The position numbers and the translations under genes were made by a program. Shown here in pieces: positions 56,401 through 63,966 of a DNA stretch of 64,000 bases. The DNA lies in assembly GCA_964654535.1 (NCBI GenBank), contig CAZZIZ010000002.1, forward strand, positions 1-64,000. The letters run 5' to 3'. How positions within the stretch are numbered: position 1 is the stretch's first letter; the number at the start of each line of letters is the position of its first letter. This DNA comes from CAZZIZ01 sp964654535. GTDB taxonomy: Bacteria; Bacteroidota; Bacteroidia; Chitinophagales; UBA2359. The notes beneath the pieces were generated by a model that saw only the letters and a program-made list of their open reading frames with translations, searched no databases and was not told where the DNA came from.

Positions 56401-56536
56401 TTCTTGAGGTTAAATCCTGATATCTATAATCAAGCTTAGGATTGCTCTTTTTCTTCTTCTTGCTTTGAGCATTTAAGCCGCTTTCCGCGGTCTGGAAAAT
56501 GAGAAAAAATAGGAATATGTAAGTCAGCTTATTCAA
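53462..56536 (-). CDS. sprE: T9SS-associated TPR protein SprE/PorW homologue
   Basis: 1024 residues. A signal peptide (ending SGLNAQ) is followed by a segment typical of SprE/PorW: YQDLTSRNNYYFNARLILQESI, then DDYSVILDVYEYS and SKWIDNEYVVIGQAYYLKGDYEQA. TPR repeats cover most of the rest (e.g. YYLKKEEYSTAHSALTQAI). SprE/PorW is needed for T9SS secretion and links the outer-membrane translocon to the motor. Two oddities: there is no lipobox Cys, although studied homologues are lipoproteins, and residues about 152-245 form a Ser/Lys-rich then Lys/Arg-rich low-complexity block, followed by an acidic Glu/Lys block to about 290. Operon partner of PBP1A. Confidence 0.82.
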   Translation of the reverse strand: MNKLTYIFLFFLIFQTAESGLNAQSKKKKKSNPKLDYRYQDLTSRNNYYFNARLILQESIKTLIESNQDDYSVILDVYEYSGGEQASAVHSDLEVLLEKATNDLKKHPNSKWIDNEYVVIGQAYYLKGDYEQADESFDIVNDNFSNKIRKGKRSSGKKKKKSSSSKSKSKSKSSSKSKSRSSSSKTSSVDKRAKEIAKLKAKKEKVKKAKARKKEAAKRNKNRAKLKKINAKRKKKKKPRLSYEDVFGKSPSKTDDKIKKEEKIEEPKETKEEEVVKKDKEDAAAEPEVQDAPKENVFEDATNRKFAKEGIFTHKSSTIDAFIWQARNHIDNEQFGDAITILNQLKDDKDLPKKKVGELYTLLAHYYLKKEEYSTAHSALTQAIEHTKRKKNRARLHFIQAQISEHNKDYSAAQESYNRTLKSKPPYLLEFNSRLKQAINRVRTGESREKVNNSLEKMLKEDKNSDYQDQIYFAMAEMALADGEVDEAISLLEKSAEENKENPTQRANTYLQLAELLFDNEQYPKSGTYYDSALTSLAKDYKGIEELEFKRDYLLELGGHIARVEEQDSLQHLASLSEAERNKIIDKYIKDFEAKVQETLNRQSEQADRTNDNSEQSTASNNASWYFYNDKQKSQGFNEFQARLGSRVLEDNWRRSSRLSSFQLENLSSSAGEDGAQIVELAKANKLSREMFVKRLPLTQDAIDASNDQIIESLFAIGNIYKEQIGNIDKAKEAFASLVNRFPGNEHEEQTLYTLYLLSKEDGQDQEAQNYANLLAAKYKNGTYNNLIQDPSYAQKQNQEDAAQTAFYEDTYFLYLEEKFQEVLNRKIEAEQLYASTNAYGPQFDLLEAYVIGHTGEKDDYIKALKNVMSKHPEDPVKEKAEEILKYLEGSGLSKKDEEKIYQYRDTKNIVHYFIVSIDEFSPEVNKLMADFSNFNRSINQNRLKTTPMLLTPKDQIVLVKNFLNADKAMEYYRKVDADKDTLFKKLGGVEYSFFVVSKTNFTTFFKNKDLDSYMEYFEAEYLE

Positions 56537-56606
56537 GACTGGATTTTAAGCAATAAATGCCTGATTTTCTATGAGTTATTGTCACCTAAGATTAACTGAT
56601 TTCAGA

Positions 56607-56614
56607 CAAAATTA
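56607..56614 (-). promoter_or_regulatory. Putative sprE promoter -7 box
   Basis: On the minus strand TAATTTTG fits TAnnTTTG exactly, about 70 bp upstream of the sprE start. The expected -33 element is not clear. Confidence 0.35.
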
Positions 56615-56666
56615 TTTTAATTTTCTCGTAAAAAACACCCCTAATTCCCCAATAATTTAACAAAGA

Positions 56667-57542
56667 ATGAACAGTGCTTGGAAAAGCTTTATTGAGAAGT
56701 TAAATAGGAAGTATCGACTCGTCATTATGAGGGATAATACGCTCCAGGAGAAGGTCTCATTGAAGGTATCTAGAATCAATGTATACCTGTTGGGTTTGCT
56801 TTTTGCAGCGATTACTGGCTTATTGACCTTTTTATTGATCGCTTTGACCCCATTGAAGGAGTATGTGCCTGGTTATCAGGACGTTCACACCCGGAGGAAT
56901 GTGCTCGATTTGACTCTCAGAACTGACTCATTACAGAATATCTTGCGCCAGCAGCGTCTTTTTATCGATAATATTCAGAAAGTCATCGCGGGAGAGGAAA
57001 TTCCGACTAATGACCTCTTACCTAGTGACGAAGAAGTGGAAAATGCGTTTTACGATACATTAGAGTTGCATAGTCACTCTCACGAGGATTCCCTCTTGAG
57101 GGAGCAAATGGAAAACGAAGAGTATTATGCCCTCTTGGAAGGAGGGGCAAATGAACAGGCGACCTCTATTTCGGAAATAAATTTTCACAAACCGCTACAA
57201 GGATTGGTTATTGGTGATTTTGATCCGACTACCGACCATTTTGGTATAGACGTGGTTGGTAAAGAGAAGGAACCAGTAATAGCAGTGATGGAGGGTATTG
57301 TGATTTTTGAAGATTGGACCTTGGACACGGGCTACGTTATAGGAGTACAACACGAATATGACTTGGTTTCGTTTTACAAACACAATTCGGTTTTACTAAA
57401 GAAAAAGGGAAACAAAGTGAAGGCTGGCGATGCGATTGCGATCGTTGGGGACAGCGGTCACCAAAGTACTGGCCCGCATTTGCACTTTGAGATGTGGTAC
57501 CAGCAAAAGCCTGTTAACCCATTAGATTACCTCAGTTATTAA
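56667..57542 (+). CDS. M23 family (LytM-type) peptidase, membrane anchored
   Basis: 291 residues. A cytoplasmic N-terminus (about 35 residues), one membrane helix (VYLLGLLFAAITGLLTFLLIAL), a periplasmic linker with a short coiled region, then a LytM/M23 domain. Zinc ligands and catalytic residues are visible: HFGIDVVG (HxxxD), QHEYDLVSFYKH and GPHLHFEMWYQ (HxH). It probably cuts peptide cross-links in peptidoglycan or regulates such enzymes. It is divergent from the sprE-PBP1A operon and is followed directly by atpZ, whose likely start overlaps this gene's stop region. Confidence 0.93.
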   Translation: MNSAWKSFIEKLNRKYRLVIMRDNTLQEKVSLKVSRINVYLLGLLFAAITGLLTFLLIALTPLKEYVPGYQDVHTRRNVLDLTLRTDSLQNILRQQRLFIDNIQKVIAGEEIPTNDLLPSDEEVENAFYDTLELHSHSHEDSLLREQMENEEYYALLEGGANEQATSISEINFHKPLQGLVIGDFDPTTDHFGIDVVGKEKEPVIAVMEGIVIFEDWTLDTGYVIGVQHEYDLVSFYKHNSVLLKKKGNKVKAGDAIAIVGDSGHQSTGPHLHFEMWYQQKPVNPLDYLSY

Positions 57543-57762
57543 TACAGTCATCAAAAAGCCAAGGAAAAAACCGGATGCCTTTCTCAAGTACTTGAACTTG
57601 GGTTTTCAAATGATCGTCATCATTGTCTTGTTTTCGTATCTCGGTGTTTGGCTCGATGGCAAGTTTAGTACCGCTCCCTGGTTGACTGCATTGTTTTCTT
57701 TGCTTGGTGTGTTTCTGGGCATTTACTACGCGTTAAAAGATTTTTTATTTACTAAGAAATGA
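57538..57762 (+). CDS. atpZ: AtpZ/AtpI-like small membrane protein, non-ATG start
   Basis: About 74 residues. The frame reads KKPRKKPDAFLKYLNLGFQM, then two helices (IVIIVLFSYLGVWLDGKF and ALFSLLGVFLGIYYALKDF), and ends FTKK. Basic start, LxYxxLGFQM, GVWLD and the second glycine-rich helix are hallmarks of AtpZ, which accompanies ATP synthase genes. There is no ATG, GTG or TTG before the conserved basic part: the frame opens after a TAG at 57523. Candidate starts are ATT at 57538 or 57526, or ATC at 57550; TTG at 57592 would cut off the conserved N-terminus. Its stop overlaps the next ATG (ATGA). It was probably missed by standard gene callers. Confidence 0.75.
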   Translation: MNTVIKKPRKKPDAFLKYLNLGFQMIVIIVLFSYLGVWLDGKFSTAPWLTALFSLLGVFLGIYYALKDFLFTKK

Positions 57763-58142
57763 GAACCTGGTTCATAGAATTGTTAGTGCTCACATTGCTG
57801 GGTTTTTGTGGGATCTACTTGTACCAGTTGACTTTCCCATTATCTGCCTTATCTCACAGTGCTTATTGTGCTTTAATTATGTTTTCCATTTTTACATTCT
57901 TTATTTTTTCAATGATGAATTTGTTTCAACATCAACTGAGCGGCCAAACTGTTGCTGGTATTACTATGGCGGCTGTATTAGGACGCGTCATCATTGTTGT
58001 TCTGTCTTTGATGTGGTACAAATCCACATTTCAACCACAAGGAAAGTGGTTTGTGGTGCCATTCTTAATTTTTTATCTTGTTTTTTTAGTCTACGAAAAC
58101 TATAAACTGATTCAGATCGGAAATGAAGTCGACCGAGGGTAA
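57759..58142 (+). CDS. Small membrane protein downstream of atpZ (AtpI-position protein)
   Basis: 127 residues with four hydrophobic helices: ELLVLTLLGFCGIYLYQL, AYCALIMFSIFTFFIFSMMNLF, AGITMAAVLGRVIIVVLSLMWY and WFVVPFLIFYLVFLVYENY. In many flavobacteria a protein of this size and topology sits between atpZ and atpB (DUF6168-like); I infer the family from position and topology. Translation is coupled to atpZ by an ATGA overlap, and its own end overlaps the SprT-like gene by 20 bp. No atpB or other ATP synthase subunit gene follows here. Confidence 0.65.
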   Translation: MRTWFIELLVLTLLGFCGIYLYQLTFPLSALSHSAYCALIMFSIFTFFIFSMMNLFQHQLSGQTVAGITMAAVLGRVIIVVLSLMWYKSTFQPQGKWFVVPFLIFYLVFLVYENYKLIQIGNEVDRG

Positions 58143-58764
58143 ATTTTTAGAACTAGCGAAACAACTCGAGGGAATTATTCCTGATCGATCTATTGAGCAA
58201 ATTGTAGAATGGTTACTCGAGTTTCGTATCCACTTAAAAATAACTCCTAGACGAAAAAGTAAATACGGCGATTTCCAAGGTGCCACCTTTAACAGTCCCC
58301 ACAAAATTTCGGTCAACGGAGATTTAAATCCCTATTCCTTCCTCATTGTTTTGGTCCACGAAATGGCACACTTGTTTACTTATGAAGTTTATCGCCACGA
58401 TGTCAAGCCACATGGAAAAGAATGGAAAGACAATTTCTTAAAGTTGATGATACCGTTTTTTCATGCCGAAGTTTTTCCCCCTGAATTGGAATTAGCCGTA
58501 AAAAAGTCTATGCTTAATCCCGGCGCAAGCGGTTGTGTAGACGAAGAGCTGTTTAAGGCGCTGAGGGTTTATGATAAAAACAAAGCGGGTGAATTGTTAG
58601 AGAACCTGCGCATCAATGAACTGTTTGCGATGCCCGATGGGAAAGTCTTTCGCAAGGGCAAAAAGCTACGTAAGCGTTATCGCTGCTTAGAATTAGAGAG
58701 CAACGATGCCTACCTCTTTAGCCCTGTGGCCGAAGTCATGCCACTTGATAATCACGAACCATAA
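58123..58764 (+). CDS. SprT-like domain zinc metallopeptidase
   Basis: 213 residues, cytoplasmic. The SprT-like metal-binding motif is VHEMAHLF (HExxH) near residue 83; a third potential ligand lies in the following KPHGKEWK. This layout is shared with SprT and the catalytic domain of DNA-protein crosslink protease Spartan; the bacterial function is unsettled. The C-terminal part has GKVFRKGKKLRKRYRCLELES, likely a nucleic-acid-binding or zinc-ribbon remnant with one Cys. The start overlaps the preceding membrane-protein gene by 20 bp. The fold assignment is confident; the role is not. Confidence 0.88.
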   Translation: MKSTEGKFLELAKQLEGIIPDRSIEQIVEWLLEFRIHLKITPRRKSKYGDFQGATFNSPHKISVNGDLNPYSFLIVLVHEMAHLFTYEVYRHDVKPHGKEWKDNFLKLMIPFFHAEVFPPELELAVKKSMLNPGASGCVDEELFKALRVYDKNKAGELLENLRINELFAMPDGKVFRKGKKLRKRYRCLELESNDAYLFSPVAEVMPLDNHEP

Positions 58765-58781
58765 GAGACGTTATTAGCTAT

Positions 58782-59186
58782 TTGAAAGGAGCACTACATC
58801 ATATTGAAATTTACGTAAGTGATCTAAGAAAAACTAAAGCGTTTTGGAGTTGGTTATTGATCGAATTGGGCTACGTGCAATACCAAGCTTGGGATAAAGG
58901 AGTCAGTTATAAGTTTGCAGAAACTTACTTGGTGTTTGTACAAACAGAGGAAGATTTTCTAGATGTACCGTACCATAGAAAAAGAACTGGACTTAATCAT
59001 CTTGCATTTCATGTTGAATCACGTTCGGAAGTTGACGCTTTTACTAAAAAGCTAAAGAATAGGAATGTGCTTATATTATACGAAAATCAACATCCATATG
59101 CTGGAGGAAAAGATTATTACGCAGTGTTTTTTGAAGACCCCGACCGAATTAAAGTCGAGCTGGTGGCACCAATACTCCTTACTTAG
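58782..59186 (+). CDS. VOC (glyoxalase/bleomycin-resistance) family protein
   Basis: 134 residues from TTG at 58782; an ATG is absent near the conserved start [20 protein letters not shown]. One vicinal-oxygen-chelate domain: the first metal His in [17 protein letters not shown] with the second half, and the terminal [15 protein letters not shown] with the conserved Glu. Members bind a metal and catalyse isomerisation, extradiol cleavage or thiol transfer, or act as binding proteins. It follows the SprT-like gene by 17 bp and overlaps the convergent accC stop by 8 bp. Substrate unknown. Confidence 0.85.
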   Translation: MKGALHHIEIYVSDLRKTKAFWSWLLIELGYVQYQAWDKGVSYKFAETYLVFVQTEEDFLDVPYHRKRTGLNHLAFHVESRSEVDAFTKKLKNRNVLILYENQHPYAGGKDYYAVFFEDPDRIKVELVAPILLT

Positions 59187-60531
59187 CACTCTGTTCAGAA
59201 AACTCGAAAGTGTTAATGAAGTCGGTAGTGAAATTGCCAGAGATAAAATCTTCGTCTTTTAACAAAGCCAAGTGAAAAGGAACCGTTGTTTTGATACCAT
59301 CCACCACAAACTCTTCTAAAGCACGAATCATTTTGGCAATACACTCGTCACGAGTAGCAGCCCGACAAATCACTTTGGCAATTAAAGAATCGTAGTAAGG
59401 AGGAACTGTATAGCCAGCGAAAGCGTGTGTGTCAACACGAACACCATGGCCTTTAGGCGTGTGGTATACACTTATGTGACCTGGACAAGGAATAAAGTTA
59501 TTGAAAGGATCCTCAGCGTTAATTCTGCACTCCATTGCGTGACCATTTGGAAAGTAGTTCTTACCACTAATCTTATCCCCTGCAGCGATTTTTATCTGTT
59601 CCTTTATTAAGTCATGATCAATTACCTCTTCGGTTACCGTATGTTCTACTTGAATACGTGTATTCATCTCCATGAAGTAAAAGTCGCGGTGCTTGTCTAC
59701 CAAGAACTCTACCGTACCTACGCTTTCGTAATCTATAGCTTTAGCTGCAGCAACAGCAGCGTCTCCCATGCGCTTACGCAATTCTTCATCTAGAAATGGC
59801 GAAGGCGCCTCTTCTAACAATTTCTGGTGACGACGTTGAATACTACAATCTCTTTCAGATAAGTGGCAAGCCTGTTTGTGTTGGTCGCCTGCGATTTGAA
59901 TTTCAATATGACGAGGCTCCTCGATAAATTTCTCAATGTAAATACCGTCGTTTCCGAAAGCAGCCCCTGCTTCTTGCTTCGCACTATCCCAAGCCGGCTC
60001 TAGTTCCTCAATTTTTTTAACGATACGCATTCCTCTTCCACCGCCACCGGCAGTAGCTTTTAAGATTACAGGTAGACCAATTTCTTTCGCCAAAGCTATT
60101 CCTTCCTCGACGTCATTAATCAATCCGTCCGAACCAGGGATAACCGGAACACCCGCTTTTTTCATCGTGTCTTTTGCGGTAATCTTATCGCCCATTTTGC
60201 GAATCATATCACCAGTAGGCCCAATAAATTTTATGTTGTATGAAGTACAAAGGTCCGCGAACTCTGCATTTTCAGCCAAGAACCCGTAGCCAGGGTGAAT
60301 AGCGTCAGCGCCAGTAATCTCTGCCGCTGCCATTATGTTCGTGAAGTTCAAGTAAGAATCGGTGCTAGAAGCAGGGCCAATACATACGGCCTCATCAGCA
60401 AACCTTACGTGCAAACTTCCTTCATCAGCAGTGGAATAAACCGCTACTGTTCCTATTCCCATTTCCTTGCACGTTCTTATGACCCGCAAGGCTATTTCTC
60501 CGCGATTGGCTATTAAGATTTTCTTGAACAT
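59179..60531 (-). CDS. accC: Acetyl-CoA carboxylase, biotin carboxylase subunit
   Basis: 450 residues, the family length. Carboxylates biotin on AccB with ATP and bicarbonate, the first committed step of fatty-acid synthesis. N-terminal [20 protein letters not shown] and the FLAEN and FIGP segments; the ATP-grasp glycine loop [10 protein letters not shown] at about residue 163; [19 protein letters not shown]; and [13 protein letters not shown] with the metal-binding Glu. The C-terminal biotin-carboxylase domain includes [13 protein letters not shown]. It follows accB by 14 bp on the same strand. Ends overlap with the VOC gene on the other strand by 8 bp. Confidence 0.97.
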   Translation of the reverse strand: MFKKILIANRGEIALRVIRTCKEMGIGTVAVYSTADEGSLHVRFADEAVCIGPASSTDSYLNFTNIMAAAEITGADAIHPGYGFLAENAEFADLCTSYNIKFIGPTGDMIRKMGDKITAKDTMKKAGVPVIPGSDGLINDVEEGIALAKEIGLPVILKATAGGGGRGMRIVKKIEELEPAWDSAKQEAGAAFGNDGIYIEKFIEEPRHIEIQIAGDQHKQACHLSERDCSIQRRHQKLLEEAPSPFLDEELRKRMGDAAVAAAKAIDYESVGTVEFLVDKHRDFYFMEMNTRIQVEHTVTEEVIDHDLIKEQIKIAAGDKISGKNYFPNGHAMECRINAEDPFNNFIPCPGHISVYHTPKGHGVRVDTHAFAGYTVPPYYDSLIAKVICRAATRDECIAKMIRALEEFVVDGIKTTVPFHLALLKDEDFISGNFTTDFINTFEFSEQSAK

Positions 60532-60545
60532 AAGTCTTAAACCGC

Positions 60546-61067
60546 TTAAATAGGTTCAACTAGAAACAAGGGCTGGTCATATTCTACCGGAGAGTTGTTC
60601 TCTACCAATACCTTAACCACTTTGCCACTTACTTCAGACTCAATTTCGTTAAACAACTTCATTGCTTCGATAATGCATATTACCGAACCGTTGTCTATAC
60701 TGTCTCCAATTTTTACAAATGGATCTTTGTCCGGACTTGATGCACGATAGAACGTACCAATCATTGGGGACTTTACTGTAATCAAATTGTCGTTTGCTGG
60801 AGCCGGATCCGCACCCTTCTTTTGATTAGGCAAAGATTCACTCGCACCCATTGCAGCTACTTGATGTGCTACTGGAGGTAAGGATGGTGCCATTTGCGGA
60901 GCGGCAACATTTATCGGAATGGCACTCGCATCTTTACTTGACTGTATAGCCTTTGTAAAAGACTTCGAGCGAATATTTATTTTGAACTCCCCCTGCTGAA
61001 TTTTCAATTCACTAATCTTGGTTTTGTTAACCAGATTAATAAGCTCTTTGATTTGTTTGAATTCCAT
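60546..61067 (-). CDS. accB: Acetyl-CoA carboxylase, biotin carboxyl carrier protein
   Basis: 173 residues. Carries biotin between the two half reactions of acetyl-CoA carboxylase. An N-terminal helical part ([21 protein letters not shown]) is joined by a Pro/Ala-rich linker (about residues 50-95) to the biotinyl domain. The biotinylation site is the Lys in [12 protein letters not shown], about 35 residues from the end, and the thumb region [10 protein letters not shown] is present. It is 5 bp downstream of efp and 14 bp upstream of accC, so the three are surely co-transcribed. Confidence 0.97.
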   Translation of the reverse strand: MEFKQIKELINLVNKTKISELKIQQGEFKINIRSKSFTKAIQSSKDASAIPINVAAPQMAPSLPPVAHQVAAMGASESLPNQKKGADPAPANDNLITVKSPMIGTFYRASSPDKDPFVKIGDSIDNGSVICIIEAMKLFNEIESEVSGKVVKVLVENNSPVEYDQPLFLVEPI

Positions 61068-61072
61068 AAAAA

Positions 61073-61636
61073 TTATTTAGCGCGTTCCACGTAAGATCCA
61101 GTCGTGGTGTCTATTTTAATTTTGTCTCCTTCGTTTATAAATAAGGGAACATTTAAAACTGCTCCTGTATCTATCGTCGCTTTCTTAGTAGCGTTTGTTG
61201 CGGTATCTCCTTTCAAACCTGGATCGGTTTGAGAAATCTCAACAACGATAAATTGTGGCAACTCGACGTTCAATATCTCTTCCTTCTCCGCGTGGTAAAG
61301 TATATCCACGTTCATTCCTTCACTTAAGAAACCAGAATTGTCTATCGTTTTCTCCTCAATAGTAATTTGCTCATAGTTCTCATTGTTCATGAAGTTGCAG
61401 CCCATATTGTCCTTGTAGAGAAATTGAAACTTACGACGCTCAATTCGAGCCGTCTCAATTTTGTGACCAGCAGGAATAGTATTGTCTACCACTTTTCCAG
61501 TCTTCAGGTTCTTAAGTTTCGTTCTTACAAACGCTGGACCCTTTCCTGGCTTCACGTGTTGAAACTCAACAATCTTCCAGATTCCATTGCTCATCACAAT
61601 GCAAAGTCCGTTTTTTATATCCGAGGTATTAGCCAT
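61073..61636 (-). CDS. efp: Translation elongation factor P
   Basis: 187 residues, the family length. Relieves ribosome stalling at polyproline stretches. Domain I begins NTSDIKNGLCIVMSNGIWKIVEFQHVKPGKGPAFVRTKLKNL; the Lys in PGKG is the residue that is modified in many species, though no modification genes are visible here. Domains II and III follow (QFLYKDNMGCNFMNNENYEQI, then IFINEGDKIKIDTTTGSYVERAK). Located between fabH (40 bp upstream) and accB, a common order in Bacteroidota and other phyla. Confidence 0.97.
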   Translation of the reverse strand: MANTSDIKNGLCIVMSNGIWKIVEFQHVKPGKGPAFVRTKLKNLKTGKVVDNTIPAGHKIETARIERRKFQFLYKDNMGCNFMNNENYEQITIEEKTIDNSGFLSEGMNVDILYHAEKEEILNVELPQFIVVEISQTDPGLKGDTATNATKKATIDTGAVLNVPLFINEGDKIKIDTTTGSYVERAK

Positions 61637-61676
61637 AGTCTTGTCTTTTTAAGATAGTAATTCTTGTTGGCTTAAA

Positions 61677-62666
61677 TCAATAAGCCCATTTTAAATAAAT
61701 CGATCCCCAAGTGAATCCGCCACCAAACGCAGACAGTATAATATTGTCACCTTTCTTTAACTGATCCTCCCAGTCCCAGAGACAAAGCGGTATTGTTGCA
61801 GCGGTAGTGTTTCCGTAGCGCTGTATGTTTACCATCACCTTATCATCAGTTAGGTTAGCACGTTTTGCAGTAGCGTCTATTATTCTTTTGTTTGCTTGGT
61901 GAGGTACCAACCAGGCTAAGTCCTCACCCTTCAATCCGTTCTTAATCATTATTTCCTCAGTCACGTCGGCCATGCTTTTTACCGCATGCTTAAATACCGT
62001 TTTACCGTCCTGAAAAATGTAGTGCATTTTGTTATCAACCGTATCGTGTGTAGCTGGGTTTAGTGAGCCACCACCTTTCTGATGTAAGTGTTTAGAACCG
62101 GCCCCATCCGATTTCATTATGGTATCAATGATACCGTACTCACCTTCTGTTGGTTCCAACATTACCGCAGCACCGGCATCACCAAAAATGATACAAGTCG
62201 AACGATCCGAGTAGTCAACTATAGAAGACATTTTGTCCGCACCAACAACAATAACTTTTTTGTAACTACGGGAAGTGATGAACTGGATACCCGTGGTTAA
62301 GGCAAACAAAAAACCACAACAAGCAGCACTTACATCGAAACTAATTATGTCCTTAATTCCTACTTCGTGACAAGCAAGAGTTGCAGTAGAAGGAAAAAAC
62401 ATATCGGGCGTAACCGTACCACAAATCACCGCGTCTATTTCGGATGGATCGGTGTTGGTTTTTTCGAGCAAGCCACGTATAGCTTCGGCCGCCATAAAAG
62501 ATGTAGCCTTATCAGCGCCTTTTAAAATTCTTCTTTCGCTAATTCCTGTGCGGGTACGAATCCATTCATCCGTAGTGTCCACCATCGTTTCCAGTTCCGC
62601 ATTGTTCAATACATAGTCTGGTAAATAACCGTGAATCCCGGTAATTGCTGCTTTAAGTTTAGTCAT
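61677..62666 (-). CDS. fabH: 3-oxoacyl-ACP synthase III (KAS III)
   Basis: 329 residues, the family length. Condenses acetyl-CoA (or another short primer) with malonyl-ACP to start fatty-acid synthesis. The thiolase-fold N-terminus includes TTDEWIRTRTGISERRI. The catalytic Cys is in SAACCGFLFAL, the His in PHQANKRI, and the Asn in the C-terminal loop near GNTTAATIPL. The terminal FGGGFTWGSIYLKW is typical. It is separated from rpmF by a hairpin terminator, so part of its expression may come from read-through or its own promoter. No plsX gene lies between rpmF and fabH, unlike in E. coli. Confidence 0.97.
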   Translation of the reverse strand: MTKLKAAITGIHGYLPDYVLNNAELETMVDTTDEWIRTRTGISERRILKGADKATSFMAAEAIRGLLEKTNTDPSEIDAVICGTVTPDMFFPSTATLACHEVGIKDIISFDVSAACCGFLFALTTGIQFITSRSYKKVIVVGADKMSSIVDYSDRSTCIIFGDAGAAVMLEPTEGEYGIIDTIMKSDGAGSKHLHQKGGGSLNPATHDTVDNKMHYIFQDGKTVFKHAVKSMADVTEEIMIKNGLKGEDLAWLVPHQANKRIIDATAKRANLTDDKVMVNIQRYGNTTAATIPLCLWDWEDQLKKGDNIILSAFGGGFTWGSIYLKWAY

Positions 62667-62670
62667 AGGC

Positions 62671-62709
62671 TAAAAGAAAAAATCTGCCCATTCTTGAACA
62701 GGCAGATTT
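62671..62709 (-). terminator. Hairpin terminator or attenuator between rpmF and fabH
   Basis: A perfect 9-bp stem (AAATCTGCC, 62680-62688; GGCAGATTT, 62701-62709). On the minus strand it is followed by a T-rich tail (seen as A-rich 62671-62680). It lies 29 bp past the rpmF stop and immediately before the fabH start, so it may uncouple or attenuate expression of fabH-efp-accBC relative to rpmF. Confidence 0.75.
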
Positions 62710-62737
62710 CTCCAAATTTTTTACTTCAACAAAAAAA

Positions 62738-62923
62738 TTACTTGTTGAATTCAATAGCCAACTTACCACGGTAGTAGAGGTTCCCATCTACGTAGTAAGC
62801 ACGGTGCCACAAATGAGCCTCACCCGTGTTTGGGCAGATAGCCACGTTAGGTGTTTCCGCTTTGTAGTGCGTACGTCTTTTTCTTTTACGTTGCGTCGAA
62901 ATTCGTCTCTTAGGATGTGCCAT
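62738..62923 (-). CDS. rpmF: 50S ribosomal protein L32
   Basis: 61 residues. The N-terminal [20 protein letters not shown] is the L32 signature, followed by the short zinc-ribbon-like part in which a single Cys ([14 protein letters not shown]) remains, so it is not the four-Cys zinc form. It is directly downstream of the DUF177 gene (1-bp gap on the minus strand), the usual pairing across bacteria. Confidence 0.97.
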   Translation of the reverse strand: MAHPKRRISTQRKRKRRTHYKAETPNVAICPNTGEAHLWHRAYYVDGNLYYRGKLAIEFNK

Positions 62924-62924
62924 T

Positions 62925-63491
62925 TTACTGGTTTTTAATTTTCTTAAGTTTTTCCCAACGTGGATCTATAGTATCAGCATCCGCGTCTTTGTTTTGAGAA
63001 AGCCATTTGTTCATTATCTCTTCATTGCAACCCGACTCACCGTCTTCATCTTCAGGATGAATTTTCTTAAGTGGGATACTCAAAAGAGAAAGTTCGTATA
63101 AAAGTTGGGCTACATTGAAGTGCGTGTCATTACGTGAAATAAAAACAACATCACCATCTTCCGCATCCATTGTGGCATCGTCTTCTTCAAAGCGTAACAT
63201 CACTCTGAAGTTGTCGTGAATCTCCAAAGGAAAATCATCGGTACAACGATCACAGGCAAAAATCAATTCGCCAGAAATATTGAAACTCAACACAAACCAA
63301 TCAGATTTTTTGTTAAACTCCAGAGCAACATTCAATTCGCCAGGACCAGGTATTTTCGAATCAAATGACTCAAAAAACGCCTCGTCCAGTAAATAAGAAA
63401 AGTCGTGCTTTCCTTCTTTTAGGCCGACAAACGGAATCTCATATTTCTGCCACTTCTTCAATGAACTAAGCCTTTTCTCAAAGGTGGACAA
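62925..63491 (-). CDS. DUF177 (YceD-like) protein
   Basis: 188 residues. YceD/DUF177 proteins accompany rpmF in most bacteria and are linked to 23S rRNA maturation or ribosome assembly in some. The core is visible: [31 protein letters not shown] with the CxxC pair, then a strand-rich middle and the [22 protein letters not shown] segment with a third Cys. The C-terminal [13 protein letters not shown] matches the family ending (WxxL). It is first gene of the rpmF-fabH-efp-accBC cluster; a good -7 box lies just upstream. Confidence 0.9.
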   Translation of the reverse strand: MSTFEKRLSSLKKWQKYEIPFVGLKEGKHDFSYLLDEAFFESFDSKIPGPGELNVALEFNKKSDWFVLSFNISGELIFACDRCTDDFPLEIHDNFRVMLRFEEDDATMDAEDGDVVFISRNDTHFNVAQLLYELSLLSIPLKKIHPEDEDGESGCNEEIMNKWLSQNKDADADTIDPRWEKLKKIKNQ

Positions 63492-63516
63492 AGGTATTCA
63501 TTTTTAAGTAAGAGCG

Positions 63517-63524
63517 CAAAGGTA
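63517..63524 (-). promoter_or_regulatory. Promoter of the DUF177-rpmF cluster
   Basis: On the minus strand TACCTTTG matches TAnnTTTG exactly, 25 bp before the DUF177 ATG. A TTTA about 21 bp upstream approximates the -33 TTTG. This gives a predicted leader of roughly 18 bases. Confidence 0.6.
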
Positions 63525-63633
63525 TTCGTAGAGAAATCCCAGACGTAAACAGCAGTAAATCAGTGTTTTATGAGCTGATAGAGGACATTAGGACAACTAA
63601 GGCAATTAAGGCTGGTTTTTAGGAGGATTATTT

Positions 63634-63941
63634 GGGCAGCAACAGGCTATCCACTTGTACTCGGCGCTTGGAAAGTGTTTTCGCTCAACAGCTTGGCAGG
63701 AGCTTCCTCTGGTCGCTCTGCACGCTGGAGCTCAAACAGTCTGGAAAGCCACTAAATAGCACGAATATTTCGGCGCAAATTCCATATTTCTGCGTTAAAA
63801 ATGCTCGTCATAGCTTAGGCTATGACTGCGCTTTTTGCCTTGAACTATGAAATTTTCACTCAAAATATTCTCGTACTATTTAGTACCTATCCAGACTTAC
63901 ACTTTCCAAGCACCTCATACCGCTTCTATCCTGGCTGCGGG
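63634..63941 (+). repeat. Family B palindromic repeat, copy 2
   Basis: 308 bp, same ends as the copy at 50481-50788 and about 96% identical, with substitutions only. One pair of changes is compensatory: GCACTATTTAGTGC in copy 1 is GTACTATTTAGTAC here, so the small palindrome is kept. It lies upstream of the DUF177 promoter. A 72-codon frame across it is not coding-like. Confidence 0.85.
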
Positions 63942-63966
63942 TTCTCCCTAAACCCAAAGAAGGAAA

